From Flemingiibacterium sp045649205 (GTDB lineage: Bacteria > Bacillota > Clostridia > Oscillospirales > CAG-272), in the NCBI GenBank assembly GCA_045649205.1, contig JAZRPJ010000110.1:1-39087 (forward strand): DNA of 39,087 nt. Reading direction: 5' to 3'. The notes under the pieces were generated by a model. That model searched no databases. It saw only the letters and a list, made by a program, of their open reading frames with translations, and was not told the DNA's origin. Both the position numbers and the translations under genes were made by a program. Shown one piece after another: positions 1-8,064 of this stretch. Every line of letters begins with the position of its first letter. Position 1 is the first letter of the stretch.

Positions 1-1
1 C

Positions 2-1816
2 ATCTGCGTGGGATGCAGTCAGGGCTGTTCAAACTGCGCGGAAATCTGCGAAGAATGCGGCGAAAAATGCTCAAACTGCGCTGACGGAGAAATGTGTACG
101 GAATGCGGCAAATGCGTTGACTGCGCCGGATCGGACAGCTTCTGTATGACCTGCGGACTCTGCTCGGACTGCGGCGTCGTCTGTCCCTGCGGTGAGGGAT
201 GCGAAAACTGCGCAGATCTCTGTCCGGATTGTGGTGAAAAATGTTCCAACTGCTTTGACGAATTCTGCGCTTCCTGCGATATCTGCCGTGAATGCGTTGA
301 TGGTCTGTTCTGCGAGGACTGCTATCAGTGCGGCGGTTGCACTCAAATATGCGAGGACTGCGGCACTGTTTGCGCTGACTGCGCCGAAAATGTCTGCGAA
401 GGTTGCGGCAAGTGCTCCGGATGCATGGACGAATTCTGTCCCGATTGCGGTATGTGTATTGACTGCGCCGACATAATGTGCCGCGACTGCTATTATTGCG
501 GAGACTGTGCCGATAACATCTGCATTGACTGCGGCGAATACTGTGCGGATTGTGCGGATGTCTGCCACGAGTGCGGCAAATGTGAGAATTGTACTGAAAT
601 ATGTTCCGACTGCTCAATGTGTAAGGATTGCTGTACAGAAACCGCCTCGTATATGGGGTGCGAGCACGGTATATGTCCCGAAAGTGAAGAATGGAAAACT
701 CATTACTGCAGTGAGGGCGGTCACTGTGCAGACGAGTCGAGTGGGATCGAATACGATGAAGATGAACACTGGACGGTCTGCGGCAGCGGATGCGATATCA
801 GACTGAGTCCCGAGCTTCACACCTTCGGCGAAGGTAGTATTACGAAGGAAGCAACAAAAAAGGCTGTGGGCGTTATTGAATTCACCTGCACATTCTGCGA
901 CTTTGTAAAGGAAGAAACCATTCCCAAGCTTACGGGCGAACATACTCACGAGTATTCTGCCGTTGTAACGGAGCCTACCTGCTTGTCAGGAGGATATACC
1001 ACACACACCTGCCAGTGCGGACATACTTATACGGATATGCAAACATCTGCGGTAAAGCACTCGTATATTCACAAGTATACAGAATCCGAGCATTGGAAAG
1101 AATGTGAATACTGTCATGTTGCCACCGAAAAAGCCGCTCATAAGCTTGGTTCGTGGACAACTGTCGTGAAGGCCGGATACACTCACTCAGGAGAAAAACA
1201 GCGCGAATGTAATATATGCGGCTATTCGCTCAAAGAGACCATTCCGCCACTCACTGTTCCCGCAGACAAATTGGTAGTCATTATCCCGGATTATGATAAG
1301 TATGCTCCATCCGGTTCTTCGGATGATTCGGCAGCAGATCCGAGCGGCGGTGAGTCGACACCGACAGTAAGTTCTCCGGCGATAAAAGAGCTTCTGACAA
1401 AGGGCGAAGAGAACAGCGTTCCGGTGCTCCCCACTCTTTCTACCACCGAGAACGGAAATATTTTCGAGGGATGGGTAAACAAAGCAACAGGCGAACCGGT
1501 CAAAAAGGGTGATAAGCTCACCGAAAATATTGAGATCGAGCCTATATGGAAGGACTGCGGCGAGGGCAAGCATACAGACACAAATGAAGATAATAACTGT
1601 GATGATTGCGGATATATTCTCATGAAGCCCACCCAGCCCGAATATACGACCGAGCCTGCCGATGAAACGACGGCGGACAACGAACAAAACGGCGAAAAAG
1701 CACCGCAAGCAAAGGCCGGTGTTTCTATTTGGGGAATTATTCTTATTGCGTGCTTCATCGCAGTAATTGCAATTTGTGCAGTGGTGCTGATTATCGTCCT
1801 GAGGAAAAAGAAATAA
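2..1816 (+). CDS. Cysteine-rich repeat surface protein with C-terminal membrane anchor (5'-truncated by window)
   Basis: The reading frame is open to the window edge; the first GTG (position 8) has no ribosome site and codons Ile-Cys precede it, so the true start lies upstream. The first ~215 visible residues are an array of CxxC pairs separated by 2-6 residues (pattern CxxC-x2/3-CxxC-x3/6, one unit about 14-15 aa, recurrent CxDC, CGKC and CADC). Then come looser CxxC/His modules such as HTCQCGH, KECEYCH and RECNICGY, a segment resembling an InlB/Listeria-Bacteroides repeat (FEGWVNKATGEPV), a Thr/Glu/Asp-rich spacer, and a final hydrophobic helix of ~24 residues ending RKKK. There is no LPxTG. 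This fits an extracellular protein held by a C-terminal membrane helix; the pairs could bind metals or form disulfides, which is inference. Function is unknown. A strong terminator follows. Confidence 0.85.
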   Translation: MCVGCSQGCSNCAEICEECGEKCSNCADGEMCTECGKCVDCAGSDSFCMTCGLCSDCGVVCPCGEGCENCADLCPDCGEKCSNCFDEFCASCDICRECVDGLFCEDCYQCGGCTQICEDCGTVCADCAENVCEGCGKCSGCMDEFCPDCGMCIDCADIMCRDCYYCGDCADNICIDCGEYCADCADVCHECGKCENCTEICSDCSMCKDCCTETASYMGCEHGICPESEEWKTHYCSEGGHCADESSGIEYDEDEHWTVCGSGCDIRLSPELHTFGEGSITKEATKKAVGVIEFTCTFCDFVKEETIPKLTGEHTHEYSAVVTEPTCLSGGYTTHTCQCGHTYTDMQTSAVKHSYIHKYTESEHWKECEYCHVATEKAAHKLGSWTTVVKAGYTHSGEKQRECNICGYSLKETIPPLTVPADKLVVIIPDYDKYAPSGSSDDSAADPSGGESTPTVSSPAIKELLTKGEENSVPVLPTLSTTENGNIFEGWVNKATGEPVKKGDKLTENIEIEPIWKDCGEGKHTDTNEDNNCDDCGYILMKPTQPEYTTEPADETTADNEQNGEKAPQAKAGVSIWGIILIACFIAVIAICAVVLIIVLRKKK

Positions 1817-1908
1817 TAGCCATGGCTGCAATGACAATTGACTGTATGTCATCCAAAACATCTTTTTTAGTCACCCTTGCCAATCATTAGGGCAAAAACA
1901 TATCGTGT

Positions 1909-1945
1909 AGAAAACCCGGGAAAACCCGGGTTTTCTGAATTTTTT
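1909..1945 (+). terminator. Rho-independent terminator
   Basis: A perfect 12-bp stem (1909-1920 with 1925-1936) contains the palindromic core CCCGGG, has an AAAA loop and is followed by GAATTTTTT. It closes the cysteine-rich protein transcript, 93 nt after its stop codon. Confidence 0.85.
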
Positions 1946-1999
1946 GCATATTTTAACTTTCCACCAAGCACAAACGTGAAAAAATATCCAAAATAGTAC

Positions 2000-2028
2000 T
2001 TGAAATTAATATGATAATGTGGTATAAT
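2000..2028 (+). promoter_or_regulatory. Sigma-A promoter of the TAXI-TRAP operon
   Basis: TTGAAA at 2000-2005, a 17-bp spacer and a consensus TATAAT at 2023-2028. It leaves a ~50-nt leader before the GGAGGA ribosome site (2075-2080) of the binding protein. Confidence 0.8.
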
Positions 2029-2087
2029 ATTAAAGAATAAACATAATTTAGTTATTCGTCAAAAAATTTTATCCGGAGGAAAGACAA

Positions 2088-3044
2088 ATGAAAAAGATTA
2101 TTTCTCTCATTCTCGTTATCGCAGCTGTACTCGCACTCGCTTCATGCAGCGGCGGAACCACAATGACTATGGGTACCGGCGGTACTGCGGGTACTTACTA
2201 CGGTTACGGCGGAATTCTCGCCAATCATATCAAATCAACTGCCGGAATCACTGTTAACGTTGTTTCTACCGACGGCTCCAAGGCTAATATCCTTGGCATT
2301 GATGCCGGTAACTATCAGCTTGCCACCGTACAATCTGACGTAATGGCATACGCTTGGGAAGGCTCCCGCTCCTTCGAAGCAGAAGGCGCTCTCGAATCCT
2401 TCCGTGTTATCGGCGGTCTTTACGCAGAGGCCGTTCAGCTTATCACTATGGACCCAGAAATCAAGACCGTTAAGGATCTTGCAGGCAAGAAGGTTTCTAT
2501 CGGTGCGGCAGGCTCCGGCGTTTACTTCAACGCTATGGACGTTCTCGCGGCTGCAGGCCTTACTGAGGCCGATATCCAGCCCCAGTACCAGTCCTTCGCA
2601 GACTCCGCAGATGCTCTTAAGGATGGAAAGATCGACGCTGCATTCATCGTAGCAGGTCCTCCCACACCCGCAATCCAGGAGCTTTGCACCACCAACACAG
2701 CGTATCTCGTACCCATCGACGGTGAGGTTGCAGAGGCACTTATGGCTTCCTGTCCCTACTACACCGTTCACTCCATTCCCGCAGGCACCTATGAGGGTCA
2801 GACAGAGGATGTTGACACCGTTACCGTTAAAGCAACCCTTATCGTAAGCGCATCCGCTTCCGAGGAAGATGTATATAACGTAACCAAGGCGATCTTTGAC
2901 GGAATTGAAACCATCACCGCTTCTCACGCAAAGGGCGCTGAGCTCTCCATTGAGAACGCAACAAGCGGTATGACCGCTCCCTTCCATGCAGGGGCAGCAA
3001 AGTACTTTGCTGAAAAAGGTGTGGCTGATCTCCCTACTAAATAA
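2088..3044 (+). CDS. TAXI-family TRAP transporter solute-binding lipoprotein
   Basis: A 318-residue extracytoplasmic binding protein that would deliver substrate to the TRAP permease encoded next. It begins with a lipoprotein signal (MKK, hydrophobic core, lipobox LAS-C with Cys20). The mature part opens with the TAXI hallmark of a Gly/Thr-rich strand (GTGGTAGTYYGYGG), followed by LANHI, VSTDGS and an Asn/Ala/Gln-rich helix, as in the NMT1/TAXI family; full family length is about 320. ATG 2088 is preceded by GGAGGA at 8-nt spacing. It is first in a two-gene operon. TAXI importers are secondary, ion-gradient-driven systems; known substrates include glutamate and other carboxylates, but the sequence does not reveal the ligand here. 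Confidence 0.93.
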   Translation: MKKIISLILVIAAVLALASCSGGTTMTMGTGGTAGTYYGYGGILANHIKSTAGITVNVVSTDGSKANILGIDAGNYQLATVQSDVMAYAWEGSRSFEAEGALESFRVIGGLYAEAVQLITMDPEIKTVKDLAGKKVSIGAAGSGVYFNAMDVLAAAGLTEADIQPQYQSFADSADALKDGKIDAAFIVAGPPTPAIQELCTTNTAYLVPIDGEVAEALMASCPYYTVHSIPAGTYEGQTEDVDTVTVKATLIVSASASEEDVYNVTKAIFDGIETITASHAKGAELSIENATSGMTAPFHAGAAKYFAEKGVADLPTK

Positions 3045-3071
3045 CCCTGATCGTTATAGCTTACCCAAAAG

Positions 3072-3098
3072 TGGCTGCGACGGTGAACGCCGCAGCCA
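3072..3098 (+). promoter_or_regulatory. Intercistronic stem-loop between binding protein and permease genes
   Basis: TGGCTGCG (3072-3079) pairs perfectly with CGCAGCCA (3091-3098) around an 11-nt loop, followed by only TTTT. Such hairpins between binding-protein and permease genes commonly protect the upstream mRNA or partly terminate, raising the binding-protein to permease ratio. That role is inferred. Confidence 0.6.
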
Positions 3099-3130
3099 TT
3101 TTGATATTGCTTCCATGAAAGGAAAATACT

Positions 3131-5089
3131 ATGGCGTTTTTTAAGAAAAAGGAAGCCGTTCCCGCGGAGGTCATGGACCTGGATGCGGTAATGAAAAAAT
3201 ATGACCGCGAATCCAATACCCGAATATGGGAAGGCGTACCTAAAATAATCGTAACCTGTATACTTGCTCTCTTTTCTATATTCTGCATATATGTTACCCT
3301 TGTTGCCACATGGCTTGATGAGCTGCGTCTGACTACATTCATGGCGTATATCGTATTCATCGGATATATGATCTTCCCCGCAAGAAAGGGCGTCCAGCGA
3401 ACCAACTATATGCCCTGGTACGACATCGTTCTTATGCTGTGCGGTACCGGCTCATTTTTATACTATGCAATCAATGCGAGCGAAATAGTCGCACGTTATA
3501 ACATAAGATATTATGAAGTGATCATCGGTGCTATAGGTATTCTCTGCCTTGCGGAGCTTTGCAGACGAAGCGTCGGTCTCCCCATACTTATCGTTGCCGG
3601 TGTGCTTCTCGTATATGCCCTCATCTGGGGCTCTACCAATCCTAACTTCATGGCCAGAATCGTTGAAGTCGTGCGCAATCTCTTCTACTCCAAGGAGGGA
3701 ATACTTTCAACACCGGTCAACGTATGCTCCAAATACATAGTAATGTTTATTATCTTCGGTGCATTTCTTGAACGTACCGGAATTGCCGATTTCTTCATAA
3801 ACATTGCAAATGCACTTGTGGGCCGTTTTTCCGGCGGTCCCGCGAAGGTGGCGGTTGTCGCTTCTGCACTTGAAGGTATGGTATCCGGCTCATCTGTTGC
3901 AAACACGGTAGGTTCCGGTGCCGTTACCATCCCTCTTATGAAGAAAACCGGCTACAAGCCGGAGTTTGCAGCTGCCGCTGAAGCAGCAGCCTCCACAGGT
4001 GGACAGATAATGCCGCCTATTATGGGTGCGGCGGCGTTCCTTATGGCAGAAACCATTGGCGTTCCCTATTCCAATATTGTTCTGCGGGCTATCCTCCCTG
4101 CTGTCCTCTACTTTGCAGGCGTATTCATAACCGTACACCTTGAAGCAAAAAAGGAAGGGCTTCGCGGTCTTACAAAAGCGGAACTTCCCAGACTTAAGCC
4201 CCTCCTTAAGAAGACCTACCTGCTGCTTCCCCTTATTCTCCTCGTTTACCTTGTAGGTACCAGCAAGCGCTCCATCGCTTATGCGGCGGCAATTGCAGTT
4301 GTTGTTGCAATTATTGTGGGAATATTCAACAAGGGTAACCGAATTACACCGAAGCGCATATGGGAAGCTCTTGCGGCAGGCGGTCAAGGTATGATCACCG
4401 TTGCAGTAGCCTGCGGCATCGCGGGTATCGTTGCAGGCATCATCAGCTCTACCGGTCTTGCGTTCAAGCTTTTCAGCGGTATTATCGCAGTTGCCGGCAA
4501 TCACGTTATTGTGGCTCTGTTCCTTACGATGCTTTGCTGTATAGTACTTGGAATGGGTGTACCTACCACAGCCAATTACTGCATCATGGCGGCAACCTGT
4601 GCCCCCATACTTATTTCAATGGGTGTTCCTGATATTGCAGCTCACTTCTTTGTATTCTACTTCGGCATAGTTGCTGACCTTACTCCTCCCGTTGCCCTTG
4701 CGGCTTACGCAGGTGCGGCCATCGGTCAGGCTAACCCCATGAAGACAGCATTTACCGCTACAAAGCTGGCTATCGGTGCATTTATAGTTCCTTACGTTTT
4801 TGCACTAAATCCCACCATGCTTTTCGTTGGCACACAAAGTGTATGGGAGATCATTCTCATAGTTATTACTTCACTTGTGGGTATATTTGCAGTTTCTGCA
4901 TCCCTTGAGGGGTATCTCATCATCCGTATGAGCTGGTACGAGCGTATAATCATCGCTGCGGGTGGATTGCTCCTCATTTATCCCGGCGCCGTTACAGACA
5001 TAATCGGACTCGCTCTTGTTGCACTTATTGTGGCAGTACAGATCATTAAGAAAAAGTCCAAAGTAAAGCTTACCGCTAAAATGGATTAA
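3131..5089 (+). CDS. TRAP transporter fused permease (4TM/12TM, DctQM fusion)
   Basis: This 652-residue polytopic protein has the length of TAXI-associated TRAP fusion permeases. After ~37 cytoplasmic residues (KKKEAV..) the first helices form the DctQ-like small subunit, and from about residue 130 the DctM-like large subunit follows. DctM signatures are visible: an SGSSVANTVGSG loop near residue 250, a GGQIMPPIMGAAAF re-entrant motif near 290, and its pseudo-symmetric partner GMGVPTTANYCIMA near 475. ATG 3131 has GAAAGGAAA upstream. It lies 86 nt after the TAXI lipoprotein gene with only a hairpin between, so the two form one importer. It would run on a Na+ or H+ gradient; substrate unknown. 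Confidence 0.94.
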   Translation: MAFFKKKEAVPAEVMDLDAVMKKYDRESNTRIWEGVPKIIVTCILALFSIFCIYVTLVATWLDELRLTTFMAYIVFIGYMIFPARKGVQRTNYMPWYDIVLMLCGTGSFLYYAINASEIVARYNIRYYEVIIGAIGILCLAELCRRSVGLPILIVAGVLLVYALIWGSTNPNFMARIVEVVRNLFYSKEGILSTPVNVCSKYIVMFIIFGAFLERTGIADFFINIANALVGRFSGGPAKVAVVASALEGMVSGSSVANTVGSGAVTIPLMKKTGYKPEFAAAAEAAASTGGQIMPPIMGAAAFLMAETIGVPYSNIVLRAILPAVLYFAGVFITVHLEAKKEGLRGLTKAELPRLKPLLKKTYLLLPLILLVYLVGTSKRSIAYAAAIAVVVAIIVGIFNKGNRITPKRIWEALAAGGQGMITVAVACGIAGIVAGIISSTGLAFKLFSGIIAVAGNHVIVALFLTMLCCIVLGMGVPTTANYCIMAATCAPILISMGVPDIAAHFFVFYFGIVADLTPPVALAAYAGAAIGQANPMKTAFTATKLAIGAFIVPYVFALNPTMLFVGTQSVWEIILIVITSLVGIFAVSASLEGYLIIRMSWYERIIIAAGGLLLIYPGAVTDIIGLALVALIVAVQIIKKKSKVKLTAKMD

Positions 5090-5198
5090 CAGAATAAAGC
5101 GTCAAAAAACACCGCAGACAAAAGACGGAGCTTTCGTCAGTCCTTTCTAATTGTTTACAATTTACTGTAGATTTGCCCGTAATTTTATGCTATAATAT

Positions 5199-5248
5199 GA
5201 CTTGATGAGCCGGCAAAATTCGGTTCTTCAAGTCATTTTTTATCTTTT
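5199..5248 (+). terminator. Probable terminator of the TRAP operon
   Basis: GACTTGA (5199-5205) pairs with TCAAGTC (5228-5234), with an inner AGCCG/CGGTT helix, followed by ATTTTTTATCTTTT. A TATAAT at 5191-5196 just upstream has no good -35 box, so a terminator reading is preferred. It ends shortly before the ribosome site of the next gene, so a leader attenuator for that gene is the alternative. Confidence 0.6.
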
Positions 5249-5271
5249 CACAAAAAGGAAGGAACAGTGTC

Positions 5272-6582
5272 ATGTTAAAAGCAGGTTTTTCGCGCGTTGA
5301 TATCACTCCCCCTCTCGGACTTCCCATTTCGGGATACAATGAAAAAAGAATAGCCGAAGGTATTCTTGACCCGCTGGAGTTAAATGCCATTGCTGTATCC
5401 GATGACAAGGATACTGCCATTATTATAGCGAGCGATCTTATCGGTATCGAGCTTAATCGTGCAGCTGAACTCAGAGCGCTCATCTCTGAACGTACAAACG
5501 TGCCGGAGGATCATATTTTTATCCAGGCGATCCATCAGCACACCTCAGTTTATGTTTACCATTTTTCCGACTTTTTTGAAAATCGCCTTGATGAATATCA
5601 TGACAACGCATTCCTTGATATTCTTTTCAGAAAATTCGGAGATGTTGCCCAGATGGCAATAGGTGACATGAAGGAAGCTACAGTAAGCACCGCGACCAAA
5701 AAGACTGCAAAGGATATTTCCTTTGTTCGCCGCTACTTACTTAAGGACGGCTCTATCATGACAAATCCCTCCACTAAGCGCCCTGATGAAATCGAGCGCC
5801 CCTGCAGCGAATCCGACAACAATGTTCGTCTTATAAGATTTAAAAGAAAGGGTGCCAAGGATATCGCTCTTGTCAACTTCTCCACTCACCCGGACGTAAT
5901 CGGCGGCAATTACTTTTCCGCAGACTGGCCGGGCTTTGTGCGCCGTTTTGTGGAGCACGATATAGATGATGTATCCTGTATTTTGGTCAACGGCTTCCAG
6001 GGCGACACCAACCAGGTCGACTTTATGAACGGCAAGATAGACTGTGGCTACGAGCATTCCCGCTTTATGGGCAGAGTAGTTGCCGACACCGTTATTGAGA
6101 TCTGGGATAAGACAGAGAACATATGCGCCGAGGGTATAAGCGGCGAAATTCGCTATGTCTACACCAAAACCAGCACCAAGGGTGAAGACCGCTACGAGTG
6201 GGCAGAAAATTACTATAATGACTATCTTGATGGCAAGATCCCCCTGGTAGGTACTGTTGCGGATATTGCCGAAGCAAGACGCATACTTCAAATGAAGGAT
6301 CAGCCCATGTACAGAAAGCTTCCCGTGTCTGTTGTACGACTTGGCGATATAGCATTTGTAGGCCTTGGCGGCGAGCCCTTTACCGCCTACGGTGAAAAGG
6401 CGAGAGCAGCAGCTCCCGACAGCTTTGTCATTTGTGCTTGCTGCACCAACGGCTATCAGGGATACCTCCCCACCTATGCCGCATTCATGGAAGGCGGATA
6501 CGAAGCAAGAAGCTCCAACTTCACTCCGGAGCTTGAAGAACAGCTTGTTTCCGCAATTACCGAAATGGTAAACAATAAATAA
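5272..6582 (+). CDS. Neutral/alkaline ceramidase-like protein (N-terminal domain only, cytosolic)
   Basis: A 436-residue protein of the neutral/alkaline non-lysosomal ceramidase N-terminal domain family. It begins with the family opening AGFSRVDITPPLGLPISGY. Candidate metal ligands are His88 and His90 in QAIHQH and the His in NFSTHPDVIGG near residue 206, followed by SADWPG and NGFQGDTNQVD. Secreted ceramidases are ~650 residues with a signal peptide and a C-terminal Ig-like domain; this protein has neither, so it is probably intracellular and may act on a non-ceramide substrate. Such short homologues occur widely in Firmicutes with unproven activity. ATG 5272 follows AAGGAAGGAA. The gene stands alone between the TRAP operon and a bidirectional terminator. 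Confidence 0.85.
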   Translation: MLKAGFSRVDITPPLGLPISGYNEKRIAEGILDPLELNAIAVSDDKDTAIIIASDLIGIELNRAAELRALISERTNVPEDHIFIQAIHQHTSVYVYHFSDFFENRLDEYHDNAFLDILFRKFGDVAQMAIGDMKEATVSTATKKTAKDISFVRRYLLKDGSIMTNPSTKRPDEIERPCSESDNNVRLIRFKRKGAKDIALVNFSTHPDVIGGNYFSADWPGFVRRFVEHDIDDVSCILVNGFQGDTNQVDFMNGKIDCGYEHSRFMGRVVADTVIEIWDKTENICAEGISGEIRYVYTKTSTKGEDRYEWAENYYNDYLDGKIPLVGTVADIAEARRILQMKDQPMYRKLPVSVVRLGDIAFVGLGGEPFTAYGEKARAAAPDSFVICACCTNGYQGYLPTYAAFMEGGYEARSSNFTPELEEQLVSAITEMVNNK

Positions 6583-6595
6583 TCCGAAAACAAAC

Positions 6596-6654
6596 AGGAG
6601 TCAACCTCGAACAGCCTGACCGGACTGTGAGAAGTTGACTCCTATTTTATATTT
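6596..6654. terminator. Bidirectional terminator between convergent genes
   Basis: AGGAGTCAAC (6596-6605) pairs with GTTGACTCCT (6634-6643). T-rich tracts lie on both sides (ATTTTATATTT on plus; TGTTTGTTTT on minus). It serves the ceramidase-like gene and the GH29 remnant. Confidence 0.8.
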
Positions 6655-6663
6655 AATGCTATA

Positions 6664-8053
6664 TCATTCGGCGATTAATCTGATGTCACTCATCGGAATA
6701 TTGCCGCCATCATTCAGACGCTTAAGGTATATCTCGTACTTGCCGGCAGACGGTATGTCGAATGTACCGGCACTATATACCTGACGAATATTGTCGCGGC
6801 CGGTTTTACTGAGGTTGTAGGAATATACGGCATTTGCAAGTGTAAGATTCGTGGTCTGTGTCTGCACAAAGCCGTCCGTTATAACTTCAACGACAACATC
6901 TGCACCGCAGTCCGTGCTGTCCAAGGTGATCTCGCAGCGGAATTTACCTGCGGTTGTGAATTCGCCCGTCCAGCCGAGGTATTCTTCCTTTTTGTTCCAT
7001 GCATTGACGAGAGTAACACCGCTGATCGCCAGACCGTTTATACCCATTTTTCCGTCATAGAGATTGTGCTCAAACACACGCTCAACCTTTTCGCCGTTCA
7101 CATATTTATCGCCGCAGAAGCTGTTGAGATAGAGTGTGGCGCCGTACTGGATAAGACCATCGAAGAATGTAGCCTTATCCTCAAATTCGATACGGAATAC
7201 GGGTACGGGCAGGTCGCTTTCGGCGTAGTTGAGCGTGATCTCGATCATTCCCTTTTCGGCACAGTATGTATATTTCTGCTCATTTCCGCCGATCTCGCAT
7301 ACCGACTTCACCTTGCCGTACACACCCGAAAGCTCGATCTTTGCAGTCTTGGTGTCTGTCACGTAAAGATACATCTTAGTCGAGTCTGCCGAAACTGCGA
7401 GATAACCCCATTTGTATACCGTTTTTAACGGGTTGTCGCAAACGTTGTAAACAGCTTCGCCGTAGCGTTTTGTCCATTTTCCGATAGTTTCGAGAATATC
7501 CTCGGTTTCGGGAGTGAGTATGCCGGACGCATAGGGACCGACGTTGAGCAGCATGGTAGTACCGCAGGAAATACAGCGAACAAGAAGTCCGATCATATCT
7601 GCCGGTGTCTTCCAGTTCCGGTCACCGGACTTATATCCCCATGTGTCGTTGAGGGTTACCAGACACTCCGACGGGATGCCCACCGGAATAGTAGGAATGG
7701 AATTGTCGCCGAGGGATTCATAGTCACCGCGTCCGTGCGAAATCCTCGAGTTGATGACACAGTGGGGCTGGTAGTATTTGACCATCATTGTGAGATCGTC
7801 GGTCATCTTATTTCATGCCGGCATCCTTTGCCGCTTTTACTAATTTCTTTGCATAATCGGGATCAGGGTTAAAATCCCTTACCGCGCGGCTGTAATCTGC
7901 CAACGGGATTTTAGCATGGCGCATGATCTATTCGCCGAGTCCGTCTACTTCCTTTCCGTCCCATTTACCGGCAAGGATGCTGTAAAGTCCCCAGTGAACA
8001 AACATCCCGAAGCGCTCATTTCGCATATTTAATGTGTCCTGAGCATATTTCAT
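6664..8053 (-). pseudogene. GH29 alpha-L-fucosidase pseudogene (nonsense codon plus internal deletion)
   Basis: Read from ATG 8053 (with upstream AGGA), the product starts as a GH29 fucosidase: RFGMFVHWGLYSILAGKWDG, then GLGE, then an amber stop (TAG, complement of 7928-7930) where the family has Trp in GEWIM. The same frame continues IMRHAKIPLADYS through AAKDAGMK and hits TAA at 7808-7810. In the next frame an intact 380-codon ORF (7806 to 6664) resumes the family at TDDLTMMVKYYQPHCVINSR and runs through LLNVGP to a C-terminal beta-rich domain. The part between AGMK and TDDL, roughly 110-130 codons and containing the WFD nucleophile segment, is missing. The enzyme is therefore inactivated by three lesions: stop, deletion and frameshift. 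It starts 12 nt after the GH20-like gene, in the same operon. Confidence 0.9.
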
Positions 8054-8064
8054 TTTTTAGTTCC

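Noticed and set aside
8..650. Short-period DNA repeats suggesting a CRISPR or satellite array
   Set aside because: The periodicity comes from codons for CxxC protein repeats; units vary in length and sequence and there are no constant repeats with unique spacers.
5191..5196. TATAAT upstream of the ceramidase-like gene as a promoter
   Set aside because: No acceptable -35 box at 16-18 bp, and the start point would fall inside the stem of the terminator-like hairpin. It was kept only as an alternative in the terminator entry.
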